53,571 nucleotides of DNA, from positions 1 to 53,571 of the forward strand of contig CAJCHO010000015.1 of the NCBI GenBank assembly GCA_903970145.1, in the 5' to 3' direction. A program made the translations under genes and the position numbers. Within the stretch, counting starts at the first letter, position 1. Every line of letters starts with the position of its first letter. The notes under the pieces are model-generated. The model saw only the letters and a list, made by a program, of their open reading frames with translations, did not search any database and was not told where the DNA came from. This stretch comes from Mycobacteriaceae bacterium. Its GTDB lineage: Bacteria; Pseudomonadota; Gammaproteobacteria; Burkholderiales; Burkholderiaceae_D. Below, one piece after another: positions 1-11,177 of the stretch.

Positions 1-430
1 TGCCAAGGCCCTCCAGGTTGACCAGCGCGCGCACCCGCCCCGGGCGTACCCCGGAATATAGGGTCGCGATATTGCCCCCCATGCTGTGGCCAACGATCAA
101 CGCGGGCTCGCCGGGACTGTAATGGTCGAGCAATACATCCAGATCGGCCAGGTAATCCGGCATCCAGTAACAGCCCTGGCGCGCCCAACCGGACAGGCCG
201 TAGCCGCGCCAGTCAGGGGCCACCACGTGCCAGTCGCGAGCCAACTCATCGACCAGGAACTGAAATGACGCAGCGACATCCATCCAGCCATGCAGCATCA
301 TCAGACGCGGCGCGGAGGGGTCGCCCCACTCGCGCACGTGATAGCGAACGCGCGGCAGGTCAAGGAAGGTGGAACGGCAGACTCGGCGCACCTGGTAGTC
401 CAGTGCGGCGGCAGCCATGGGCTGGGACAT
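1..430 (-). CDS. alpha/beta hydrolase, N-terminal part (cut by window edge)
   Basis: Reading leftward from ATG at 430 gives about 143 residues running off the window start. Residues 47-49 (HGW) form the usual oxyanion-hole strand turn, and residues 114-119 read GHSMGG, the nucleophile elbow with Ser116 as likely catalytic serine. The catalytic Asp and His would lie beyond the edge. A second in-frame ATG at 418 is an alternative start. The substrate cannot be told; cytosolic, since no signal peptide is visible. It is transcribed divergently from the gene at 597. Family assignment is firm; function is only hydrolase-level. Confidence 0.85.
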   Translation of the reverse strand, partial: MSQPMAAAALDYQVRRVCRSTFLDLPRVRYHVREWGDPSAPRLMMLHGWMDVAASFQFLVDELARDWHVVAPDWRGYGLSGWARQGCYWMPDYLADLDVLLDHYSPGEPALIVGHSMGGNIATLYSGVRPGRVRALVNLEGLG

Positions 431-596
431 GGTAAATCCGAAGAGGCGCCGCCGACTGGCGCCCATGGCGTAATTATAGCGACTGACGGCCTTGTGCATC
501 GTGAACGCACTCCGGACGCTTTGGTCGACACCGAAACTTCGCGCCCCCTACGCCTGCCAGACTGGCGCGAATCGATCCCCCGAGAGAGCAGCTCCA

Positions 597-944
597 ATGA
601 CCATCACGTGCTTTATCCGCTATGAAATCGATCCCTTCAAGCGGGAGCTCTTCAGGACCTACGCCCAGAACTGGTCGACGATCATTCCCCGCAACGGCGG
701 CCATCTGATAGGCTATTTCCTGCCCCATGAGGGGACCAACTATGAAGCCTGGGCCCTGGTGTCGTTCCCAGATCTGGCGCACTACGAGGCTTATCGGGTG
801 CGCCTGAAGAGCGACGATGACGCGCTTGCCAATTTTGCTTTCGCCACGCGCGAGCGCTTTATCCTGAAAGAAGAGCGCAGCTTTGCCGAGGTGGTCGAAA
901 CGAGCTACCTTGTCGCACCGGTCGGCCATTGGGGTCAAGCGTGA
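597..944 (+). CDS. NIPSNAP-family protein
   Basis: 115 residues from ATG 597, preceded by a purine-rich AGAGAG at 583-588. The protein has the dimeric alpha/beta barrel character of NIPSNAP proteins (opening [10 protein letters not shown], then a central GYFLPHEG segment). The reaction is unknown for most members. It overlaps the next gene by four bases (GTGA), and the next product is another ferredoxin-like-fold ABM protein, so the two probably act together or as a heteromer (inference). An ArsR regulator follows in the same direction. Longer upstream extensions in this frame look non-coding. Confidence 0.85.
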   Translation: MTITCFIRYEIDPFKRELFRTYAQNWSTIIPRNGGHLIGYFLPHEGTNYEAWALVSFPDLAHYEAYRVRLKSDDDALANFAFATRERFILKEERSFAEVVETSYLVAPVGHWGQA

Positions 945-1288
945 TCGCTGTCATCTTCGAAGTCGAGCCTTTGTCCGGGAAAGCCGAAAGCTACTTCCAG
1001 ATCGCAGCTGACTTGCGCGAGCGGCTTGCCGAAATCGATGGTTTTGTCTCGGTGGAGCGCTTTGAGAGTCTCTCTCGTCCGGGCGTCTATCTGTCGCTTA
1101 GCTACTGGCGTGACGAAGCGGCTGCGCGCCAGTGGCGCAACATCGAGGAGCACCGCGCCGCCCAGAGCGAAGGCAGCTCAAGCGTGTTTCGCAACTATCG
1201 CATCCGCGTCGCACAGGTAGTACGCGACTACGGCATGAATGACCGCGCACAAGCGCCGGCCGACGCGACCAGGCTCGCAGCGTGCTGA
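941..1288 (+). CDS. antibiotic biosynthesis monooxygenase (ABM) domain protein
   Basis: 115 residues. I chose GTG 941 because it overlaps the stop of the upstream gene in a GTGA junction; a TTG at 929 is the alternative. The family is a small cofactor-free ABM/YgiN-like fold that oxidises quinol-type substrates in known members, but many are uncharacterised. The C-terminal segment [15 protein letters not shown] resembles a recurrent ABM subfamily signature. Coupled to the NIPSNAP gene and followed after 13 bases by an ArsR-type regulator, suggesting one operon. Confidence 0.85.
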   Translation: MIAVIFEVEPLSGKAESYFQIAADLRERLAEIDGFVSVERFESLSRPGVYLSLSYWRDEAAARQWRNIEEHRAAQSEGSSSVFRNYRIRVAQVVRDYGMNDRAQAPADATRLAAC

Positions 1289-1301
1289 AAGGAGCCCAGA
1301 A

Positions 1302-2036
1302 GTGAGAGACCTGATCTCGCGCACGCCCCACGAACCCAAGCTTGCCGGTGTGGCCGCGCTGATTGCCGATCCGACGCGTGCGCGCATGCTCTGTTACCTG
1401 CTCTCGGGAGAATTTGCCAGCGCCGGAGAACTGGCGCGCGCTGCCAACGTCACGCCGGCTACGATGAGTGGCCATCTCGCCAAACTCATAGAGGCGGGCC
1501 TTCTGGCCTGCGAGCAACGCGGCCGGCATCGCTATTTCAGGCTTGCCGACGAGGACATAGCGCGCGCCCTGGAAGCAATCGCGCTGGTGGCTGAGCGCGG
1601 ATCCCATGACAGGATCTGGGCCAGCCCGACACGCACCCGCCTGCGCAACGCGCGCTGCTGCTACGGCCATCTGGCCGGACGACTCGGTGTCGAGATGTTC
1701 GATCAAATGCGTGATCAGCACTGGCTGCTAGCCGAGCCTGAGGGTTTTCGCTTGTCAGAGAGCGGCTTGCGGGGTCTGGAGAAATTGGGAATCGATGCCT
1801 CGCGATGGAACCCGGGCGCTCTAAGCAAAGCCCGGCTACGTATCGCCTATCCGTGTCTTGACTGGTCGGAGCGCCGTGATCACCTCGCCGGACCGCTTGC
1901 CAAGGGACTGCTCGACCATTTCATGCAATCCAAGTGGCTGCGGCGCCATGAGGGAGAACGTGCGCTCGACCTGACTCCGACCGGGCGTAAGCGCCTGGCG
2001 CTGATTCTGCCTTCGCTGGAGCGCAACGCGCTCTAG
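1302..2036 (+). CDS. ArsR-family winged-helix transcriptional regulator
   Basis: 244 residues from GTG 1302, which has GGAG at 1291-1294 seven bases upstream. The N-terminal third is an ArsR winged helix (ADPTRARMLCYLLSGE, then a recognition region TPATMSGHLAKLIEAGLL). The extra C-terminal half (about 130 residues) is typical of the longer ArsR subfamily and contains several Cys and His residues, including adjacent Cys near the middle, so a metal or thiol effector is possible. It likely controls the two ABM-type genes upstream, an inference from linkage. Stop lies 18 bases from the convergent DUF455 gene. Confidence 0.88.
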   Translation: MRDLISRTPHEPKLAGVAALIADPTRARMLCYLLSGEFASAGELARAANVTPATMSGHLAKLIEAGLLACEQRGRHRYFRLADEDIARALEAIALVAERGSHDRIWASPTRTRLRNARCCYGHLAGRLGVEMFDQMRDQHWLLAEPEGFRLSESGLRGLEKLGIDASRWNPGALSKARLRIAYPCLDWSERRDHLAGPLAKGLLDHFMQSKWLRRHEGERALDLTPTGRKRLALILPSLERNAL

Positions 2037-2054
2037 TGCGACCGCGCCTCGGAG

Positions 2055-2849
2055 CTAGCGCGCCGCGGCGCGCTCCAGCGCTACCAGTTCAGCTTCAGTG
2101 AATCCCGCAGCCCGGCGCGCCTCATGGTTGAATGGGCCGCGTGGGAGTGGCGCGCGAAACTGTTCGGCCAGCTGCGCGTAGGCCACCAGGGGATCGATGG
2201 CGCGCTGCGCGCACAACCAGGCGAACCAGCGATTGCCGATGGCGACGTGCCCGACTTCGTCGCGCAAGATGACGTCCAGTATCGCAGCTGCCACCTCGTC
2301 ACCTGCCTGGGCGAGCTTGGCGCGCAAGGGCGGCGAGGCATCCAGCCCGCGCGCTTCGAGGGTGCGCGGCACGAGTGCCATGCGCGCCAGCACATCGCCG
2401 CGGGTTTTTTCAGCCATCTCCCAGAGCGAATCATGAGCCGGGAAATCGCCATACTCATAACCGAGGGTCACGAGGTGGGCGCGCAGCAGCGCGAAATGAC
2501 TTGCCTCCTCGCGCGCCACCTCGGCCCAGTCGTGGTAATAGTCGACCGGCATGCCGGCAAAGCTGACCAAGGCGTCCAGAGCCAGATTGACCGCGTTGAA
2601 TTCGATGTGCGCCAGCGCATGAACCAAGGTCGCACGACCAGTGATACTCGTCAGGCCGCGCGGCTTGAGCAGGCGCGGCGCGACCAGTGTGGGGCGCACC
2701 GGACGCCCCGGGGCTGGCGCAACGCCAGACACCAGGTCCACACCAGAGTCGATCGGCAAATCGACGCCCATCTCGGCAAGCGCCCCCAACTTGTCGTCGG
2801 GACTGCACGCGAGGAGCGCCAGCCGCGCCTGCGCGCGCAGCTCGCTCAC
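2055..2849 (-). CDS. DUF455 ferritin-like domain protein
   Basis: 264 residues from GTG 2849. The protein belongs to the DUF455 ferritin-like group related to MiaE-type di-iron proteins. Putative iron ligands are visible: H81-I-E83, the EEASH motif at 114-118 and DEVGH at 197-201. The reaction is unknown. The gene is divergent from the gamma-carbonic anhydrase with 59 bases between starts, so promoters must sit in that gap or overlap coding sequence. A perfect 18-bp palindrome covers its stop codon. Confidence 0.85.
   Translation of the reverse strand: MSELRAQARLALLACSPDDKLGALAEMGVDLPIDSGVDLVSGVAPAPGRPVRPTLVAPRLLKPRGLTSITGRATLVHALAHIEFNAVNLALDALVSFAGMPVDYYHDWAEVAREEASHFALLRAHLVTLGYEYGDFPAHDSLWEMAEKTRGDVLARMALVPRTLEARGLDASPPLRAKLAQAGDEVAAAILDVILRDEVGHVAIGNRWFAWLCAQRAIDPLVAYAQLAEQFRAPLPRGPFNHEARRAAGFTEAELVALERAAAR
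2057..2074. terminator. GC palindrome between convergent genes
   Basis: Perfect 18-bp palindrome (AGCGCGCCGCGGCGCGCT) at the 3' end of the DUF455 gene, 20 bases after the ArsR stop. It would fold in either transcript. There is no U-tract, so it is at best a weak or Rho-assisted terminator or an mRNA 3'-end stabiliser. Confidence 0.3.
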
Positions 2850-2908
2850 CGTCTCGAACCCGTTTGGGCGGGCGTAGTATCCTTGGCAATCATGGAGGAT
2901 TCGCGCTC

Positions 2909-3433
2909 ATGGCAGTCTATGCGTTTGAAGATCGTACACCGGAAATTGACGAATCCGCGTTCGTCCACGAGCAGGCCAGCGTCATCGGCAGCGTCGAGCT
3001 CGGGGCCCAATGCAGTGTCTGGCCTCAGGCGGTGCTGCGCGGCGACAATGACCGCATTGTGATCGGCCCAGGCGCCAACGTGCAGGATGGCGCAGTCCTG
3101 CATACCGACCCGGGATTCATACTTGAAATTGCCGCCGGGGTCTCGATCGGTCATCAGGCGATGCTGCACGGCTGCCACATCGGCGAAAATAGTCTCATTG
3201 GCATCCAGGCGGTGATTCTCAATGGCGCCGTGATCGGGGCCAACTGTCTGGTCGGAGCCTGCGCGCTGGTTACCGAAAACAAGAAATTTCCGGATGGCAG
3301 TCTCATTCTTGGCAGTCCGGCACGGGTCGAGCGCGAGCTGACTGCCGAGGAGATCAGCCGCTTAGGCATGGTCGCCAAGCTCTATACGATGCGCGCGAGC
3401 CGTTATCGCAGCGCACTGACTCGTCTGGCCTGA
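2909..3433 (+). CDS. gamma-carbonic anhydrase / left-handed beta-helix (YrdA-like)
   Basis: 174 residues from ATG 2909, with GGAGG about 10 bases upstream. Hexapeptide-repeat left-handed beta-helix with the three zinc-ligand histidines expected of gamma-class carbonic anhydrases: H65 (LHTD), H82 and H87 (GHQAMLHGC). Forms trimers with metal at subunit interfaces in the family; bicarbonate interconversion is the assumed reaction, though many YrdA-type members show weak or no activity. Followed six bases later by hslO in the same direction. Confidence 0.9.
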   Translation: MAVYAFEDRTPEIDESAFVHEQASVIGSVELGAQCSVWPQAVLRGDNDRIVIGPGANVQDGAVLHTDPGFILEIAAGVSIGHQAMLHGCHIGENSLIGIQAVILNGAVIGANCLVGACALVTENKKFPDGSLILGSPARVERELTAEEISRLGMVAKLYTMRASRYRSALTRLA

Positions 3434-3438
3434 GTACC

Positions 3439-4398
3439 ATGGCCGACCAGCTCTATCGTTTTCTGTTTGACGGCGCCGATCCGACGCGAGCTGCGGTGCG
3501 CGGCGAACTGGTCGCGCTCGACAAGACCTGGGCGCAGATTCTTGGCAACCATGATTACCCGGCGTCGGTACTATCGCTGCTTGGTGAACTGGTGGTGGCG
3601 AGCACTTTGTTGTCTGCCAATCTGAAATTCAATGGCACCCTCATCATGCAGATTCATGGTGACGGGCCAGTCCGCCTCCTGGTCGTCGAATGCACCGCTG
3701 ACTTGACCGTCCGGGCAACGGTCAAGCTGGCGGAACAGAGTGTCATCGACTCCTCGGCCAGCTTCACCAGTCTCGTCAATCAACATGGGCGTGGCCGCTT
3801 TGCCATGACGCTCGACCCGCGCGAGCGCAGTGCGGGCCAGCAGCCCTATCAGGGGATAGTACCGCTCGAAGGAGACTCGATTGCCGCTGCACTCGGCAAT
3901 TACATGCTGCGCTCGGAGCAGCTTGAGACCGTGCTCTGGCTGGCAGCCGATGGGCGCAGTGCGCGCGGCATGCTGTTGCAGCGACTGCCAAGTACCGAAG
4001 GCTACTCGCATGCGGGCGAGACCAGTCCGCAATCCGAGTACGCGCGCGAATCCTGGGAACGGGCGCGGGCGCTCTCGGGCACCCTGACGCGCGATGAACT
4101 CCTGGCGCTGGACGCACAAACTCTGATGCATCGCCTGTTCTGGCAAGAAACTCTGCGGGTATTCGATCCGGTGGACTGCCGCTTTGCGTGCAGCTGCTCA
4201 CGCGAGCGTGTGGCCAACATGCTGGTCACTCTGGGTCAGGCCGAAGTCGATGAAACCCTCGCGGAGCAGGGACGAGTCGAGGTCCACTGCGACTTCTGCA
4301 ACAAAGCCTACGAATTTGATCCCGTTGACTGTGCGCAGCTGTTCGCCACCTCGAACACGGCCGACGGCGTACGCGCGCCGGCGCGCCAGCGCCATTGA
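3439..4398 (+). CDS. hslO: Hsp33 redox-regulated chaperone
   Basis: 319 residues, normal length. Hsp33 is a cytosolic holdase activated by oxidation: four cysteines bind zinc when reduced and form disulphides under oxidative stress. The CXC pair (C251, C253) and the CXXC pair (C284, C287) are both present, so redox switching should be intact. The N-terminal substrate-binding domain is well matched (DKTWAQILGNHDYP). It sits directly behind the carbonic anhydrase gene and before a methyltransferase gene. Confidence 0.97.
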   Translation: MADQLYRFLFDGADPTRAAVRGELVALDKTWAQILGNHDYPASVLSLLGELVVASTLLSANLKFNGTLIMQIHGDGPVRLLVVECTADLTVRATVKLAEQSVIDSSASFTSLVNQHGRGRFAMTLDPRERSAGQQPYQGIVPLEGDSIAAALGNYMLRSEQLETVLWLAADGRSARGMLLQRLPSTEGYSHAGETSPQSEYARESWERARALSGTLTRDELLALDAQTLMHRLFWQETLRVFDPVDCRFACSCSRERVANMLVTLGQAEVDETLAEQGRVEVHCDFCNKAYEFDPVDCAQLFATSNTADGVRAPARQRH

Positions 4399-4416
4399 CG
4401 CCCGAGTTGGCGCGCC
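4380..4416 (+). terminator. Inverted repeat around the hslO stop codon
   Basis: GGCGCGCCA (4380-4388) and TGGCGCGCC (4408-4416) are perfect 9-bp complements with the hslO stop (4396-4398) in the loop. No T-run follows. It could reduce read-through into the downstream methyltransferase gene or act in mRNA stability. Confidence 0.35.
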
Positions 4417-4434
4417 GTCGACTGCCTGGAAAAA

Positions 4435-5202
4435 ATGGCATCCCTGCTTAGTCGCTTTTCGCCGCGCCTCGGTTCAGCACTGCGTTATCTGCGAGCGGCC
4501 GACCCGCCCTACCGCTGGCGCGTGAGTGGCGCTACGTGTCCGAGCTGTGGCGCGAGCTGGTTTGTCTCGCTGCGACCGGACGGATTCATGACACGTTGCC
4601 TCGGCTGCAGGGCAAACGTCACCAACCTGTCGCTGATCCCGGTGATTCGCATGCATGCGGCAGAGCATCCTGTATCGCGCGCCTACGAGATGTCGACGTA
4701 TGGCGCCACACTCCGATATCTCAGGGAGCACTTTGCCGAGGTTGTCAGCAGTGAATACCACGAGCACGCGGCGCCGGGTTCCCTGGTCAATGGCATTCTC
4801 AACCAGGATGTGCAGGACCTCAGTTTCGAGGATGCGAGCTTTGATCTGGTGACCTCGAATCAGGTGTTCGAACATGTGCGCGACGATCAGCGGGGATTTC
4901 GCGAGTGCTACCGGGTGCTGCGGCCCAACGGCGCCCTGATCCTCACCATTCCCCTGCACGACCTCGCGCACACGAAAATGATTGCCGAGATCATCGATGA
5001 CAAGGTCGTGTTCCATGGTCCCCCCGAGTATCACGACAGCCGCGCCGGAGGCCCCGCGTCGGCGCTGACTTTCTGGCATCACAGCCGAACCGACATTTGC
5101 GATCGCATCGCGAACGCGGGATTCGTGGTACGCCTGGTAGACATCAAGCTGGCGCCTTCGCAAAAGCAGGCCAGTCCGGTGATCTACGCGGTCAAGCGCT
5201 GA
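4435..5202 (+). CDS. Methyltransferase-like protein with N-terminal zinc ribbon
   Basis: 255 residues. An N-terminal CPSC...CLGC pair (C35/C38, C55/C58) looks like a small zinc ribbon. The rest resembles class I SAM-dependent methyltransferases of the type-11 group: SFEDASFDLVTSNQVFEHV matches the acidic-loop and post-II region, and YRVLRPNGALILTIP matches the strand-4/5 region. The SAM-binding motif I is degenerate (YEMSTYGATLRYL where a G-x-G-x-G run is usual). Substrate unknown. It lies 36 bases after hslO and converges on ftsB. Confidence 0.75.
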   Translation: MASLLSRFSPRLGSALRYLRAADPPYRWRVSGATCPSCGASWFVSLRPDGFMTRCLGCRANVTNLSLIPVIRMHAAEHPVSRAYEMSTYGATLRYLREHFAEVVSSEYHEHAAPGSLVNGILNQDVQDLSFEDASFDLVTSNQVFEHVRDDQRGFRECYRVLRPNGALILTIPLHDLAHTKMIAEIIDDKVVFHGPPEYHDSRAGGPASALTFWHHSRTDICDRIANAGFVVRLVDIKLAPSQKQASPVIYAVKR

Positions 5203-5226
5203 TCCCACTCGGGATCCATCGCCGCC

Positions 5227-5595
5227 TCATTTGGCAGGCTCGCCCGGGCTTGTCGGGGGAGCTGCGCCGCCGTTCGCTGTGGATGGCGCATCCCTTTGCG
5301 CCACGCCGGCACCAGGAGCGCGTACAGGCTCGACGGTCTGCACGAAGACTTCGCCCTCGCGGATCATGCCCAGTTCGTAGCGGGCGCGCTCTTCGAGCGC
5401 CCCCGCGCCGTCGCGCAGATCAGCCACTTCGGCCGCGAGCTTGTCGTTACGCGCCTTCAGGCGTGCGTTGGTCTCCTGCTGCACCTGCAGCTGGCGCTCA
5501 ATCTCGTGCACCCGCAGCCAGCCCCCCTTGCCAAGCCAGAGCGGGTACTGGAGGAGCAGCACCAGCGCGAGCAGGGTAAGAGTGATCAGTCGCAT
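5227..5595 (-). CDS. ftsB: Cell division protein FtsB
   Basis: 122 residues. One N-terminal transmembrane segment (about residues 3-21) is followed by a periplasmic coiled coil rich in Glu, Arg and Gln (about 30-75) and the conserved tail [17 protein letters not shown]. FtsB joins FtsL and FtsQ in the divisome. The C-terminal 35 residues are Pro/Ala/Gly rich, longer than in E. coli FtsB (about 103 residues). Placed just after eno, 30 bases downstream, the conserved proteobacterial arrangement. Confidence 0.93.
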   Translation of the reverse strand: MRLITLTLLALVLLLQYPLWLGKGGWLRVHEIERQLQVQQETNARLKARNDKLAAEVADLRDGAGALEERARYELGMIREGEVFVQTVEPVRAPGAGVAQRDAPSTANGGAAPPTSPGEPAK

Positions 5596-5625
5596 CGATT
5601 GGCTCGGTGCCGGATCGCCCGCTCT

Positions 5626-7528
<1,903 letters not shown>

Positions 7529-7554
7529 CCCTGCTCCTTCGCTGCGCCCAACCC

Positions 7555-8411
7555 CTAGAGGGCGAAGTCATGCTCGGCGAGCGGCGCCGACTTGACGGTG
7601 CGGTCGATCGCCACGAGTGCCTCAAGGAGTTTTTTCATGTGTTTTAGGGGCACTGCATTGGGCCCATCGGACTTGGCTTTGGCCGGATCGGGATGCGTCT
7701 CCATGAATACACCGGCTACGCCGACCCCGACCGCCGCGCGCGCGAGCACCGGCACGAACTGGCGCTCACCCCCTGAAGAGCTGCCCTGCCCGCCCGGCAA
7801 CTGCACCGAGTGGGTCGCGTCAAAGACCACCGGACAATCGGTCTCACGCATGATTGCGAGCGAGCGCATGTCCGAGACCAGATTGTTGTAGCCAAACGAG
7901 GCGCCGCGCTCGCACACCATGAGATTTCTGCCATCCCCGCCCTGGGCGCGTGCGGCCGCGCGCGCCTTGTCGACGACGTTGCGCATGTCATGCGGAGCAA
8001 GGAACTGGCCCTTCTTGATATTGACCGGACGCCCGGCGCGCGCCACCGCCTCGATGAAATCCGTCTGACGACACAGAAAGGCCGGCGTTTGCAGGACATC
8101 GACGGCGGCCGCGACCGCGCTGATCTCACCGATCTCGTGAACATCGGTCAATACCGGAACGCCGAGCGTCTGGCGCACCTTGACGAGGATCTCCAGCCCG
8201 CGCTCCATTCCCAGTCCGCGAAACGAGCTGCCCGACGAGCGATTGGCCTTGTCAAACGAAGCTTTGAATATGAAGGGAATGCCAAGATCCGTGGTCATTT
8301 CCTTGAGCGCGCCGGCGATCTCAAGCACCAGTTCTTCGGACTCGATGACGCAGGGTCCGGCGATCAGAAAAAAGGGGCGCTCAAGGCCGACCTCAAAGCC
8401 GCAAAGCTTCA

Positions 8412-8412
<1 letters not shown>
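7555..8412 (-). CDS. kdsA: 3-deoxy-D-manno-octulosonate 8-phosphate synthase
   Basis: 285 residues. Condenses phosphoenolpyruvate with arabinose 5-phosphate to Kdo-8-phosphate, the first committed step to the Kdo core sugar of lipopolysaccharide. The PEP-binding [11 protein letters not shown] motif and [12 protein letters not shown] block are present. At the class-determining position the protein has Cys21 (AGPCVIES) where E. coli has Asn, which places it with the metal-dependent class II enzymes. Its ATG overlaps the stop of pyrG by one base (TGATG). Confidence 0.97.
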
Positions 8413-10205
<1,793 letters not shown>

Positions 10206-10230
10206 CTAACCAAAACCAAAGGAGATGACC

Positions 10231-10737
10231 ATGCAAGCTGGAATGTACTCAATGTCGATACCGGTGCTGGGGCGCGTCATGGGCAACCTGCGCGCCATTC
10301 TCGAAAAAGGAGTTCAGTACGCCGCGCAGCGCTCGATCGCGGAGGAAGTGCTGCTGCAATCACGCCTGTATCCCGACATGTTCCCGCTGATTCGCCAGGT
10401 CCAGACCGTAAGCGATGTCAGCAAGGGGGCTGCGGCACGTCTGGGCGGTGCGGAAGTCCCCAAGTTCGAGGACACGGAAAAGAGCTTCGCCGATCTGATG
10501 CAGCGCCTGGACAAGACCATCGCCTTCATCGCTACCGTCGACAAGTCGGCGGTCGATGCCAGCACCGAGCGTCGGATCACGATTCCCACGCGCGATGGCT
10601 CAATGGAATCTTCCGGCAGTGATTATCTGACCAAGTTTGTCCTGCCTAACGTGTATTTCCATTCCTCGATGGCTTACGCAATCCTGCGCCACAACGGTGT
10701 CGAGCTCGGGAAACTCGACTTCCTCGGCGCCCGCTAG
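10231..10737 (+). CDS. DUF1993 family protein
   Basis: 168 residues from ATG 10231; AAAGGAG at 10218-10224 lies six bases upstream, so this start is preferred over ATG 10225. The sequence shows the DUF1993 pattern (MYSMSIPVLGRVMGNLRAIL near the start; YFHSSMAYAILRHNGVELGKLDF at the end, split here by the conserved HNG), a helical, DinB-like fold. Enzymatic role unknown. It stands alone, divergent from pyrG. Confidence 0.88.
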   Translation: MQAGMYSMSIPVLGRVMGNLRAILEKGVQYAAQRSIAEEVLLQSRLYPDMFPLIRQVQTVSDVSKGAAARLGGAEVPKFEDTEKSFADLMQRLDKTIAFIATVDKSAVDASTERRITIPTRDGSMESSGSDYLTKFVLPNVYFHSSMAYAILRHNGVELGKLDFLGAR

Positions 10738-10792
10738 CAATCGAGTTCGCCGGCGATTTGCCTTGAGTCGTGCTTTTGCGCACAATCCGCTA

Positions 10793-11107
10793 ATGTCCAC
10801 GCGTCGCTTTGCTCTGCGCCTGCTGCTCGCTCTGGCCGTCCTGTTCGGTCAGGGCGGCGCCATGCTGCACGAGCTCGGCCACGAGCTGGCCGGCCTGGAA
10901 CATCACGAGGACGGGGCGCCGGGCAGCCACGACGTTTGCGAGCGCTGCCTGGCATTTGCCGGCCTGGGCAACACGGTCTCGAGTGCCAGCTTCACGCTAG
11001 CGCTGGCGCACGTCCAAGGGACCGCCCTGGACCTGACGACCCCTAGCTCACCCGAGTCGCGTCCCACCGCAAGCTATCTCAGTCGCGCCCCACCAAGCTT
11101 CTCCTGA
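10793..11107 (+). CDS. Small His/Cys-rich exported protein, DUF2946-like
   Basis: 104 residues. N-terminal hydrophobic signal (RLLLALAVLFGQGG), then a cluster of putative metal ligands: H-E-L-G-H-E-L, EHHEDG, GSHD and a CERC pair, followed by an Ala/Leu helix. The pattern recalls DUF2946 proteins, which often accompany copper or TonB-linked transport genes. The downstream gene, 70 bases away, encodes a TonB-dependent receptor, so an accessory role in metal or metal-complex uptake is plausible but inferred. Confidence 0.65.
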   Translation: MSTRRFALRLLLALAVLFGQGGAMLHELGHELAGLEHHEDGAPGSHDVCERCLAFAGLGNTVSSASFTLALAHVQGTALDLTTPSSPESRPTASYLSRAPPSFS

Positions 11108-11177
11108 TCTGCCGCAGTAAACCTCGCGACGCCTTGACGACGTCGCGCCGCAATGCATCTGGCAGTTGGAGAAGAAT

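Noticed and set aside
2124..2900. Plus-strand open frames overlapping the DUF455 gene
   Set aside because: Antisense shadows; the DUF455 protein on the minus strand shows conserved iron-ligand motifs.
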